From: Spisula solida
Taxonomy: Eukaryota; Mollusca; Bivalvia; Venerida; Mactridae
Reading direction: 5' to 3'
Length of the DNA: 64,000 bases
Assembly (NCBI GenBank): GCA_947247005.1
Contig: OX365948.1
Coordinates: forward strand, 13,505,455-13,569,454
Part shown: positions 1-9,984 of the stretch, piece after piece
Numbering within the stretch: position 1 is the first letter of the stretch
Layout of the letters: each line of letters opens with the position of its first letter
Position numbers and translations under genes: made by a program
Notes under the pieces: model-generated
Databases searched by the model: none
What the model saw: the letters and a program-made list of their open reading frames with translations, nothing else
Told to the model about the DNA's origin: nothing

Positions 1-434
1 AACCTAAATTACATTTTAATTTTTGTGGTTGCCATACTTCAGTAACAAGGCTGTATTGTGGGGTATTATATGTCACAGAATTAGCGCCCACATATAATTG
101 AAGATTTGTTAAGAAAAATGTTTAACCTGAATAAACAAATATTCATCACATGAATTTGTCACTCCTATGACAAAATTTTACCATTTGAAATGTTTTGTTT
201 TATAATCTACAATATTTCTTCTATTACATTTACCAGTATACGCTATTCCATCTTCTCCATTTCAAAGTCTCTTAAGAAATTCATTATTTAATTTACCTGA
301 TAGTACAATGAAGTTGAATTCCAGTGGGAAATTAAATGATGATAATCAATATTAATTGGAAATAATGTGTTACGTAAGACAAGATAGTCGTTTTCTTCCA
401 TTTTTATTTCCCATAATATAGTGGCTGTAGACTA
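1..434. other. AT-rich non-coding DNA
   Basis: No coding potential, RNA gene or repeat structure was recognised here. All frames are broken by frequent stops. It forms the left flank of the first minisatellite. Confidence 0.6.
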
Positions 435-1245
435 AAGATGGGAAAGCTTGGATTCTATCTACTGAGAACCTGATCTACCGTCATGAATGGCACAGGAAGA
501 TGGGAAAGCTTGGATTCCATCTACAGAGAACCTGATCTACCGTCATGAATGGCACAGGAAGATGGGAAAGCTTGGATTCCATCTACAGAGAACCTGATCT
601 ACCGTCATGAATGGCACAGGAAGATGGGAAAGCTTGGATTCCATCTACTGAGGACCTGATCTACCATCATGACTGGCACAGGAAGATGAGAAAGCTTGGA
701 TTCCATCTACTGAGAACCTGATCTACCGTCATGAATGGCACAGGAAGATGGGAAAGCTTGGATTCCATCTACAGAGAACCTGATCTACCGTCATGAATGG
801 CACAGGAAGATGGGAAAGCTTGGATTCCATCTACTGAGAACCTGATCTACCGTCATGACTGGCACAGGAAGATGAGAAAGCTTGGATTCCATCTACTGAG
901 GACCTGATCTACCATCATGACTGGCACAGGAAGATGAGAAAGCTTGGATTCCATCTACTGAGAACCTGATCTACCGTCATGAATGGCACAGGAAGATGGG
1001 AAAGCTTGGATTCCATCTACAGAGAACCTGATCTACCGTCATGAATGGCACAGGAAGATGGGAAAGCTTGGATTCCATCTACTGAGAACCTGATCTACCG
1101 TCATGACTGGCACAGGAAGATGAGAAAGCTTGGATTCCATCTACTGAGGACCCGATCTACCGTCATGACTGGCACAGGAAGATAGGAAAGCTTGGATTCT
1201 ATCTACTGAGAACCTGATCTACCGTCATGACTGGCACAGGAAGAT
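435..1245. repeat. 62-bp minisatellite, about 13 copies
   Basis: A 62-bp unit containing GATGGGAAAGCTTGGATTCC and CCTGATCTACCGTCATGA is repeated head to tail about 13 times with few substitutions. Variant positions (ACTGAGAACC, ACAGAGAACC or ACTGAGGACC; GAATGG or GACTGG; GATGGG or GATGAG) recur in order, so units 5-8 and 9-12 match as two consecutive four-unit blocks of about 248 bp. That is a higher-order repeat made by block duplication. No ORF runs through the array. Confidence 0.95.
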
Positions 1246-2870
1246 AGTCCATTATAACAAAGATTTTCTGCTTCTGCTACTTTGTATCGGCCTCATTCAG
1301 ATGAAATGCTGTTTCGGTAAGATGCCAAGTGATAAAAAATTCATGTTCTTCTTTTCTACCTCCCCTATCTAGAGATCTTCACCCTAGGAAGACTGGTATT
1401 CAAGATTTGTTCACCCAAATTAGTTCATTTCTAAAACAAACACCACAACAAAAAGTTGCTACTGTTCTATAATGTATTGATGTTTAAGGGAGTTTGGTCA
1501 AACATGCTTCCAGAAATCAATTATAGATATGGGTGTTGTCTGATGCATTATTTAATAGTATTTCATCACTAGCAGTGACTTGGGAAATGTCACCCGAGGG
1601 AAACGTAATCCAAACCTGTGGAAAAATAAAGTATACAACAGATCAATAAACGCCATTGACTTGTTACAATTTCACTTGAGCATATACTGTTTGTAGCTTG
1701 CAGAATTGATTCGAAGGAGTATTATTGTTGAGAATGAAAGCTTTTCTCTGTTAAACTTATAATATTATATTGACTCTTCTGGGGGGCTTTTAATGGTCAC
1801 TTATGGTTTAAAGTCATCACTGGTTAAAAAAAATGTCACTTTTGGTTAAATGAAAGTGAAAGCACAGGGATAAAGTTTATGGTAAATCACATTTACAAGG
1901 CCAATTTGGAGTTGATGAGCAGTTAGGACAAATCCTGTATGGGCAAAGGGAAGTAAGGACTCTTCTGTTAAACTTCTGCATCAGATTTTAAACCTTAATT
2001 GTATGACAATGTCCCAGAGGGGATTTTGTACTTCACCGGAAGAGAGATTGGGACGAACAAGCTGCTGAGCAATGGATAGTATTGTCACACCCATAATTTC
2101 TGTAGTCTGGTGCTCCATATTCTGTATGGATCTTCTGATCAATAGAGCTGTGACTTGGCGAATTGGCCTTATTTTCTATAGTCCATGGACATAAAGTTTG
2201 AAACGCTCGGAAAAAGGTCTGACCTTTAGGGTGCCAAAGATACTGGAGGGGGTCAGGAACAGACTCCCTATACTAAGCATAGTACAACTAGTGTGCAAGT
2301 TATCGTGCTGCACTCAGCTCACTATATATTGATGATTAAAACTAACTGGGTAACAATATAGATTTTACCTTTATTGAAATTATTGCTGTAACAAATGGGG
2401 ATAAAATGCAAGCATTGAAAGTGCAAGCAAATAGAACTTTGTCAATATAATCTTTTCACCAGTTATTAAAATTCTCAGTGATCAATGTGTGTGTATGGAG
2501 CGTGAATTATATGTTTTTATCAACCAGAAATATATATATTGTCTGACAGTTGGTGCTCTGTACAGGTTGACATGAAAAATTACTTCTTTAATGAAATCGT
2601 TGAATCAATAATAGAAAATAATTATGAATAAATCTTTGCTGCATTTGTATTGAATATAAAAATATTTGATGGACTGGTTTGTCTATTGATGTTCCCCTGA
2701 AGCTGATTAAGGTTGTAGACTTCAGGTCACAATAAATTACAAAATTGAATGTAGTCCTGTCCTTGTAAATTATATTCCCAGCCCACTCACAGGAAATGCT
2801 CATAGTCTGCAAGCCAGAATAAATAAATTCCAAGATTATCATTTTTTATGCCACTTGACCAGTTATCCAG
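1246..2870. other. Non-coding DNA without recognised features
   Basis: About 1.6 kb of unique-looking AT-rich sequence. No frame stays open beyond short ORFs and I recognise no domain, tRNA, terminal repeat or array. It may be 5' flank of the ferlin-like gene. Confidence 0.5.
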
Positions 2871-2871
2871 T

Positions 2872-4157
2872 TTTTATACGCCCGTTGAAAACGGGACGTA
2901 TTCAGTGAACACCCTTGGCGGGCGGGCGGGCTGGCGACGGCGTCCAGTAATTTGTCTGTACTCTTACGCAAACAGTTTTCATCCGATCATCTTCAAACTT
3001 GCTGAAAATGCTTATGGGCATAATATCTAGACCAAGTTCGATTATAGGCCAAGTCGGCCGAGGCCTTATAAGGTTATGGTCCTTTAATTACCATATACTA
3101 GTAATATTGAAATTGGCCTTTTCTGTACTCTTACGCAAACAGTTTTCATCCGATCATCTTTAAACTTGCTTATATGCTTATGGGCATAATATCTAGGCCA
3201 AGTTCGATTATAGGCCAAATCGGCTTAGGCCTTATTGGGTTATGGTCCTTTAATTACCAAATAAGTATGAAATTGGCCTTGTCTGTACTCTTACGCAAAC
3301 AGTTTTCATCCGATCATCTTCAAACATGCTGACAATGCTTATGGGCATAATATGTAGGCCAAGTTTGATTATAGGCCAAATCGGCCTAGGCCTTACTGGG
3401 TTATGGTCCTTTAATTACCATATAAGTATGAAATTGGCCTTGTCTGTACTCTTACGCAAACAGTTTTCACCTGATCATCTTCAAACTTTGTGACAAGGCT
3501 TATGGGCATTATCTCTAGGCCAAGTTCGATTATAGGCCAAATCGGCCTAGGCCTTATTTGGTTATGGTCCTACAATAATAAAAAAGTTACCAAAATAAAT
3601 GTGAAATTGACTTTGTCTGTTCTTTAGTGCAAACAGTTTTCATCCGATCGTCTTCAAACTTTGTGACAATGCTTATGGGCATAATATCTAGGCCAAGTTT
3701 GATTAACGGCCTAGGCCTTATTTGGTTGTGGTCCTACAATTACCAAAATAAATGTGAAATTGACCTAGTCTGTTCTTTAGTGCAAACAGTTTTCATCCGA
3801 TCATCTTCAAACTTTGTGACAATGCTTATGGGCATAATATCTAGGCCAAGTTTGATTATCGGCCTTAGCCTTACTTGGTTATGGTCCTATAATTACCAAA
3901 ATAAATGTGTAATTGACCTTGTCTGTTCTCTAGTGCAAAGAGTTTTCATCTGAGTATCTTCAAACTTGGTGACAATGTTCATGGGTATCATATCTAAGAC
4001 AAGTTCAATTGTAGGCCAAATCAGCCTAGGCCTTCTTGGGTTATGGTCCTTTAATTAAAAAAAAAAGTTGGATTGTTTTGTTTTTTTCATTCACCATGCC
4101 CTGAGACTCACCATGCCCCAAGACGGGCGTATTTTGTGACATTTTGGCACTCTTGTT
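2872..4157 (+). mobile_element. Hairpin-ended element E1 (HINE/pearl-like)
   Basis: After a T run the element opens with a hairpin at 2876-2901 (ATACG-CCCGT pairing with ACGGG-ACGTAT), then a G/C-rich GGCG run. The core is about seven copies of a 155-165 bp unit starting near 2952, 3121, 3279, 3440, 3612, 3766 and 3919; each contains GCAAACAGTTTTCATC and ATGGTCCT. Near the 3' end ATACGCCCGT (2876-2885) recurs inverted as ACGGGCGTAT (4123-4132). A weak hairpin (GTGAC...GGCAC) then leads into TCTTGTT at 4151-4157. No protein is encoded, so it is non-autonomous. Structure is seen; assignment to Helentron-like rolling-circle elements is inference. Confidence 0.8.
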
Positions 4158-4516
4158 ATATTTAAGTTAGTTGTTGACGGTGTAAATGTAAAGAATGATT
4201 TGAATCACATTTCTAATGATTATGATTTCTCGAATTACTCTTTTTTTCGTCAATTATTTCAAAGTTTTCAATGACATAGACTGTGCTAGCCAACAAACCC
4301 CAAATTGCAATTCTGAAATATGATATAGTGCAGTGTACGGTGTATGCTGAAATTAAAACTAGATGATATGTTAAGCTCTTCTTTATTTAAATAATGTTTG
4401 TTAAAATATCCACCTCAACAACAAAATATAAAACGAAAGGATCGTTGTTCTATTATGTACATATTAAGTAATTATTTAACATCATAAATGGTACTTTGCA
4501 AATTTTTACTATTTTT

Positions 4517-6031
4517 AGCTCACCTGTCACAAAGTGACAGAGTGAGCTTTTGTGATCACTCTTCGGCCGTCATCCGTCGTCCGTCCGTCCACAATTACTT
4601 GTGTAGACACTAGAGGTCACAATTTTAGCTTAATAATTATGAAACTTGGTCACAATGATCATCTAAACAAAATCTAGGTCAAGTTCGATATTGGGTCATC
4701 TGGGGTCAAAAACTAGGTCACAAGGTCAAATCATAGAAAAACCTTGTGTAGGCATTAGAGGTCACAATTTTGGCCTAATCTTTATGAAACATGGTCACAA
4801 TGATCATCTCAACAAAATCTAGGTCAAGTTCAATATTGGGTCATCCGGGGTCAAAAACTAGGTCACAAGGTCAAATCATAGAAAAACCTTGTGTAGTCAC
4901 TAGAGCTCACAATTTTGGTCTAATCTTTATGAAACTTGGTCACAATGATCATCTCAATAAAATCTAGGTCAAGTTCAATATTGGGTCATCCGGGGTCAAA
5001 AACTAGGTCACAAGGTCAAATCATAGAAAAACCTTGTGTAGTCACTAGAGGTCACAACTTTGACCTAACCTTTTTAAAACTTGGTCACAATGATCATCTC
5101 AACAAAATCTAGGCCAAGTTCGATATTGGGTTGTCCGGGTCAAAAACTAGGTCACAATGTCAAATCATACAAAAAAAACTTTTGTAGTCACTAGAGGTCA
5201 CAATTTTAGCCTAATCTTTATGAAACTTGGTCACAATGATCATCTCAACAAAATCTAGGTCAAGTACGATTTTGGGTCATCTGGGGTAAAAAACTAGGTC
5301 ACAAGGTCAAATCATAGAAAAACCTTGTGTAGTCACTAGAGGTCACGATTTTGGCCTAATCTTTATGAAACTTGGTCACAATAATCATCTCAACAAAATC
5401 TAGGTCAAGTTCGATATTGTGTCATCCGGGGTCAAAAACTAGGTCAAAAGGTCAAATCATAGAAAAACCTTGTGTAGTCACAAAAAGTCACAATTTTGGC
5501 CTAATCATAATGAAACTTGGTCACAATGATCATCTTAACAAAATCTAGTTCAAGTTGGATATTGGGTCATCCGTGGTCAAAATTTAAGTCACAAGATCAA
5601 ATCATGAATAAATCTTGTGTAGTCACTAGAGGTCACAATTTTAACTTAATATTTATGAATCTTGGTCACAATGATCATCTCATCAAAATCTAGGTCATGT
5701 TCAATATTGGGTCATCTGGGGTCAAAAACTAGGTCACAAGGTCAAATCATAGAATAACCTTGTGTAGTCACTGTTTTTCCTAATCTTCATGAAACTTGGT
5801 TACATTGATCATCTCAACAAAATCTAGGTCATGTTTGATATTGGGTCATCTGGGGTCAAACACTAGGTTACAAGGTCAAATCACGTCAATATGTAATTGG
5901 GTCTAAATGTGATGTAAATTATAAAGCATAAGACAATATGAAAACCTTGTACATGCAGTAGAGGCTACCATTAGGGGTGCATGAACTACTAGGACAGGTG
6001 AGCGACCTATGGCCCTTTGGGCCCTCTTGTT
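4517..6031 (+). mobile_element. Hairpin-ended element E2, nine core repeats
   Basis: Begins after TTTTT with a strong double hairpin at 4517-4548 (AGCTCAC pairs with GTGAGCT and encloses TGTCAC-AAA-GTGACA), followed by a GTCCGTCCGTCC run. The core is nine copies of a roughly 145-bp unit containing TTGGTCACAATGATCATCTC and the hexamer AGGTCA several times. GCTCACCTGTC (4518-4528) returns inverted as GACAGGTGAGC (5993-6003). Then come the hairpin GGCCC-TTT-GGGCC (6011-6023) and CTCTTGTT. No ORF. These are the clearest terminal structures in the window; a second copy lies at 6700-7073. Confidence 0.88.
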
Positions 6032-6202
6032 TTGTTTATATAGCATTTCTCATGCCTGTATTTATGGCATGTAACACCTTTAAAATAGTAAACAATAGAA
6101 ATTAAAACTTGTTGATAACACCTTTTACTATGAACCCATCTTTTAACCAACAATTCACAATGTCACTTTCATTATATTAAATGTACATGTCCAGTATTTA
6201 GA

Positions 6203-6334
6203 AAGTAATTATAGTTGAATATTTGTTCAGCGGACCCAAATGCCATCCGATATCCGGAATTCTGGGAGAAGTAATTAAAGTTGAATATTTGTTCAGCGGA
6301 CCCAAATGCCATCCGATATCCGGAATTCTGGGAG
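6203..6334. repeat. Two-copy 66-bp tandem duplication
   Basis: A 66-bp segment (GTTCAGCGGACCCAAATGCC and CATCCGATATCCGGAATTC) is present twice back to back with about one difference, implying recent duplication. The sequence that follows may belong to an unrecognised older repeat. No coding role is evident. Confidence 0.9.
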
Positions 6335-6597
6335 TCCGGTATTGCGGAAGCTTTTTTAGTTGACTTAATACGGAGAAAATTTTGGACCTAAGAAATCGTC
6401 CGATCTTATGGGGATTCCTGTTTTCAGGGAGTTTACTGTATTATAAACGGTAAACCACATTAAACTGAGGCCCATCACACTTGAACTAGCTTTAGCTTGG
6501 AGCTAGTCAGAAAATACAATGTATGACTTCCTTAATGCGCGTGAATAACAGTACATGTACAAATTAGTCACATGGTCTTAAGTTGGATAGACGTCTT

Positions 6598-6662
6598 GTA
6601 TCACTGGTTATGAGATTAGACGCTCGCTGAAGCTCGTGTCTTAATCTCATAACCAGTGATAC
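6598..6662. repeat. Foldback hairpin, 24-25 bp arms
   Basis: GTATCACTGGTTATGAGATT opens the left arm (6598-6621), and its inverted copy closes the right arm (6638-6662), with one base inserted and a 16-base loop. Weaker pairing continues outward (GGATAG with CTATCC). Probably a minimal MITE with TIRs only. Confidence 0.85.
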
Positions 6663-6699
6663 TTGTTGGCTATCCTTATTATATCCACAATTATGGCAC

Positions 6700-7073
6700 A
6701 ATTGTAATGAATAATGGTCAGAATATTTGACTCTATAAAATCTAGGCCATGTTTAAAACAAGGTCATGTGGGCTCAAAAACTGGGTCACTAGGTTGAATC
6801 TTAGAAAAGCTTGTGATCCATTAGAGGACACTATATACAGCCCAATCTTCATGAAACATGTTCAGAATCTTTGTCTTTATGAAATCTAGGTCAAGTTTGA
6901 AACTGGGTTATAAGGGGTCTAAAACTAGGTCACTAGGTCAAATCTAGAAAAAGCTTGCAATAGTAGCTGAATTTTCCTGAATCTTATTCATAAAATATAA
7001 ATGATTACTTAGGTCACCATAATGGCTTTAATGTTCTACTATGACAGGTGAGCGACCCAGGGCCCTTTGGGCC
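6700..7073 (+). mobile_element. Truncated second copy of element E2
   Basis: Two diverged core units (ATGAAACATG..., AAATCTAGGTCAAGTTTG) lead into the E2 3' signature: GACAGGTGAGC at 7043-7053 and the hairpin GGCCC-TTT-GGGCC at 7061-7073. The 5' hairpin and GTCC run are missing and the terminal CTCTTGTT is replaced by pyrimidine-rich repeat sequence, so the copy is truncated at both ends. Confidence 0.75.
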
Positions 7074-7273
7074 TTTCCCTTAGGTTATACATTTTCTTTC
7101 CCTTAGGTATTATGTGTTCTTTCCTTTAAGTATTATGTTTTCTTTCCATTATGTTTTCATTACCTTAGGTTTTATGTTTTCTTTCTATTAGGTTTTACAT
7201 TTTCTTTCCCTTAGGTTTTATGTGATTTTTTGTCTTCTTTCCCTTAGGTTTTACATTTTCTTTCCCTTAGGTT
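7074..7273. repeat. Degenerate pyrimidine-rich tandem repeat
   Basis: TTTTCTTTCCCTTAGGTTTTA-type units of roughly 23-30 bp repeat about eight times, T-rich on the + strand. The same motif resumes at 7684-7720 beyond an A element, so the array is split by that insertion. Confidence 0.75.
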
Positions 7274-7683
7274 TCAGGGAACTATCTTTGATGGGGAGTA
7301 TATTGCTTTGCACATGTCTGTCTGTCGGTCTGTCGTATAAAATGGTTTCCGATCAATAACTCAAGAACACTTTGACCTAGGATCTTCAAATTTTACATGG
7401 AGGTTGGACAGCAACAGTAAATGACTCCTACTGATTTTGAGGTCAGTTGGTCAAAGGTCAAGGTCACTGTGACCATAATCATTTCTGACTTATTTGAATG
7501 GTTTCCATCCAATAACTTAAGAACGCTTTGACCTAGGATCTTCAGACTTTACATGGATGTTGGTCAGCAACAGTAGATGACCTATATTGATTTTGAGGTC
7601 AAAGGTCAAGGTCACTTTGACTTTCACCATTTCTGACAATTTGGCTGCCATAGGGGCATACGTGTTTAACAAACATCTCTTGT
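7274..7683 (+). mobile_element. Hairpin-ended element A, copy 1
   Basis: Starts near CTATCTTTGATGGGGAG (a decayed 5' hairpin) and a GTCTGTCTGTCGG run. Two copies of a roughly 165-bp core follow (GGTTTCCGATCAATAACTCA ... ACAGTAAATGACTCC ... AGGTCA cluster). It ends with GGGGCATA, a stem ATGTTT/AAACAT decayed to CGTGTTTAACAAACA, and TCTTGTTT. It splits a pyrimidine-rich array. Non-coding. Confidence 0.75.
7448..7475 (+). promoter_or_regulatory. AGGTCA cluster resembling nuclear-receptor sites
   Basis: TGGTCA-A-AGGTCA (direct repeat, spacer 1) at 7448-7460 abuts AGGTCA at 7461-7466. That hexamer is followed by CTG and TGACCA, giving AGGTCA-CTG-TGACC(A), one base from the classical inverted-repeat-3 estrogen-response consensus. 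A related cluster is at 7596-7623, and 41056-41070 carries AAGTCA-CTG-TGACCT. The sequence match is direct; regulatory activity is only a possibility, because the motif belongs to a repeat family. Confidence 0.35.
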
Positions 7684-7803
7684 TTCCTTTAGATTTTCCT
7701 TTCCCTTGGGTTTTATGCAATTTTTCTACAATTTTCATGTCAGTCATAATAAGGCAGTTTTTTTCCTTGAAATTAATTACTGGATATCAGCCATTTTTAA
7801 ATT

Positions 7804-7920
7804 GCTCTTTTGAAGGCCAGTGACTACTTCCCCACATGTGGAGGACATGATTCTGTAGCTTGCAGATGTAGCATTCTCTTTCGAAAGCCAGTGACAACTT
7901 CTCCACATGTGGAGGACATG
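7804..7920. repeat. Two-copy 71-bp duplication
   Basis: CCAGTGACTACTTCCCCACA with TGTGGAGGACATG at about 7816-7850 recurs 71 bp later with a few changes. Short ORFs here are artefacts of the duplicated sequence. Confidence 0.75.
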
Positions 7921-7924
7921 GATG

Positions 7925-9058
7925 TATCCAATGTTGTGAATTATGAACCATTGTCCAGTGCCCACCTTGGGTATCAATCCAGTATCTAACCATTGACTGT
8001 GTAGTGTTCTGTAACCAACCAATCTGACCAGGTGAGCTCATAACTCATTCAATGACCAGGGGTAACTTCACCCAGTGTTTGAACAAGCATGATGAAATAT
8101 GATTTACCGGAAATTCAATCACTTTCCAGATTGTGCTGTATGTAAATTAAATGGATAGCTAATATTTGAAATTGTCAATCAAATATTCCAATCGTATTGT
8201 ACTTTATCGATTTCTCCCTGTTGTTGGTTTCATCATAAATGTTTGTAAAGTGCACATGGTATGCATGATTAACTTTGCAATATTCCACAAATGACTCTGC
8301 ATAATGCAGACACTCCTTTGGCAATCTTTGAGAAACGCAATTATGTATTTCTAATTCAGCAACAAATTTGTGCAAAACAAACTAATTGTTTCATTTCCCC
8401 TAGGGTAATACTGTCATCGACATCAATTTGATGCTATATATATGACAGCTATACTGTTATGATAGCTAACAAATGGTGTGACTCAAAATGGTTATAGCTG
8501 ACTTTGCATTGTTATACCATTATTATACCAATAATTTCAATGTTCAGCAATATTTAATAAACCAGCTATTCAATGGGTCATTAATTACACTCTTGTTACT
8601 GAATGTAATTGTTGCAATATTGCCCTGCATCCTATTGTCAATGTGGAATCCATAATGGCACGTCCTCATTGACTTGCGACAATAATGGTTGTATTGTTAC
8701 GCTATTGATAGGCTGACATGTAACATGTCCTCATTGAAACAAGCTACAAGAATTAACTCGCCTTATTGGTAGAATCAGAATCTCGTGGAAGCTTGTATCA
8801 GAGAAAAGGGAAACTCTGTATAGGGAAATGATGGGTGACTTGCCACTGTGTTTTCCATTCTGTATTACAAGTATATCTATGTCATCTTATGGAATATAAA
8901 AGCTTTTAACATAGCAACTAGATTTTAATACAGGGATTTGCGGATTTTTATTTTTAAAAAATGGACTAAAATTGGACAAAGAGAATGCTATAAATGTATC
9001 AGTTAATCTTATATTGATGTTGCGCTGTGGTTGGATATTTTTTAATCTTTTATAAACC
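7925..9058. other. Upstream flank of the first ferlin-like exon
   Basis: About 1.1 kb of AT-rich unique sequence leading to the start codon at 9059. It must hold the 5' UTR and probably the promoter if 9059-9137 is a first exon, but I see no distinct TATA box, initiator or CpG-rich block that fixes a transcription start. ATCCTATTGTCAATGTGG near 8630 looks unique. Confidence 0.4.
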
Positions 9059-9137
9059 ATGGCTTTGGTGTTGCACCTGAAGTATGCGGAGAACCTTCCT
9101 GGACGGGCAGATAGGCTGGCTAAAGTCTCTTTTCGAG
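9059..9137 (+). CDS. OTOF: Otoferlin-like first coding exon (variant 1)
   Basis: The exon encodes MALVLHLKYAE-NLPGRADR-LAKVSFRG (26 codons plus one base). The start is in strong context (AAACCATGG) and an in-frame TAA sits two codons upstream. It ends G|GTATGA, a good donor, in phase 1. The residues correspond to the first strand and first loop of a ferlin C2A domain. The HLK...DR.AKV.FRG pattern fits otoferlin, the vesicle-tethered ferlin of Ca2+-regulated exocytosis, better than dysferlin or myoferlin, judged from memory of the family. The rest of the protein is not in this window. No C2-like exon was found before 32824, which carries a paralogous exon. Being so short, the assignment rests on 26 residues. 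Confidence 0.7.
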
Positions 9138-9780
9138 GTATGATACTGTTGTCGTGTTAAATGTTGTTGTCACAGTACATTTAGTTCAAATAGTGTCACT
9201 TGACAATCGGATTCAATATAAAAAGGGGAGATTTCCCCCAGGTGCAAAGCCCTAAATTTTAATATAATTTTGTTATAAATGATTGGCACCAGTACTATTA
9301 TATGAAATATTATTTGTATGTATATATGCACCCAGAATGACCATGTTTGTTGGGGGGACGTTTTAAACAGTATTCAGTATTTATTAATAGAATTATAGGT
9401 GTGTTTTGTTGCTTTAAAATTCTAATTTTTTCTGGATAAATACACTTAATTAATAAAATAATATAAGTCAATAGAATGTATGCAATTTCCACTTGATTAT
9501 TATATGATTATGATTCACATTACATAATGATATTGATATCACCTTTCTACCATTGAACATATACCTTTTATATGAAGCATGTTACATGAAATGGATTTTT
9601 ATTTCTCTATGACTTGTCTATTGAACCTAGTGTATAAAATTGTGAAGGGTTTAAATCAAGAATAATGTAACAATGTCTGTGTCTGTTTATGGTTTCTGTA
9701 TAACAATATAACTATATATGGTTTTAGTCAGTTTACATACTTACGTTCCCTGAAGGTTGGAGGTCTTTGGCCAATATGGC
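9138..9780 (+). other. Start of long intron after exon variant 1
   Basis: Intron-like AT-rich sequence from the GT donor onward. No exon, RNA or array was recognised before the short duplication at 9781. Confidence 0.5.
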
Positions 9781-9854
9781 AGGGGAAAAATAGGGGTCTG
9801 TTGCTTGAGCAAAGTGCCTCGCAAGGGAAAAATAGGGGTCTGTTGCCTCAGCAA
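9781..9854. repeat. Short duplication preserving an empty insertion site
   Basis: AGGGGAAAAATAGGGGTCTG at 9781-9800 is repeated about 42 bp later. The first copy continues CTGTTGCTTGAGCAAAGTGC without interruption. The second continues CTGTTGCCTCAGCAA and is then broken by the hAT-like element; beyond it (12013 on) the text resumes CTCAGCAAAGCACC. The first copy therefore shows what the target looked like before insertion. Confidence 0.75.
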
Positions 9855-9984
9855 TAGGGGTGGGCCAATGCATCAAAATATCGATGCATTGCGATTCCGA
9901 GTGTCCTGATAGTATGGATCGATAGTAAAAGTATTGATCCAATAACTATCGCCGATAGTTCAATTAAATCAATAGTTTCCTTTT

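Noticed and set aside
435..1245. CRISPR-like array
   Set aside because: Units are contiguous with no unique spacers, and the setting is eukaryotic.
2872..4157. E1 as a classical TIR cut-and-paste transposon
   Set aside because: The inverted repeats are short and subterminal, there is no target duplication, and the 3' hairpin plus TCTTGTT end recurs in families with different bodies, which fits Helentron-like ends better.
8430..8460. TATA box for the exon at 9059
   Set aside because: TATATATATGACAG is about 600 bp upstream in very AT-rich DNA, where such motifs are common; nothing ties it to a transcription start.
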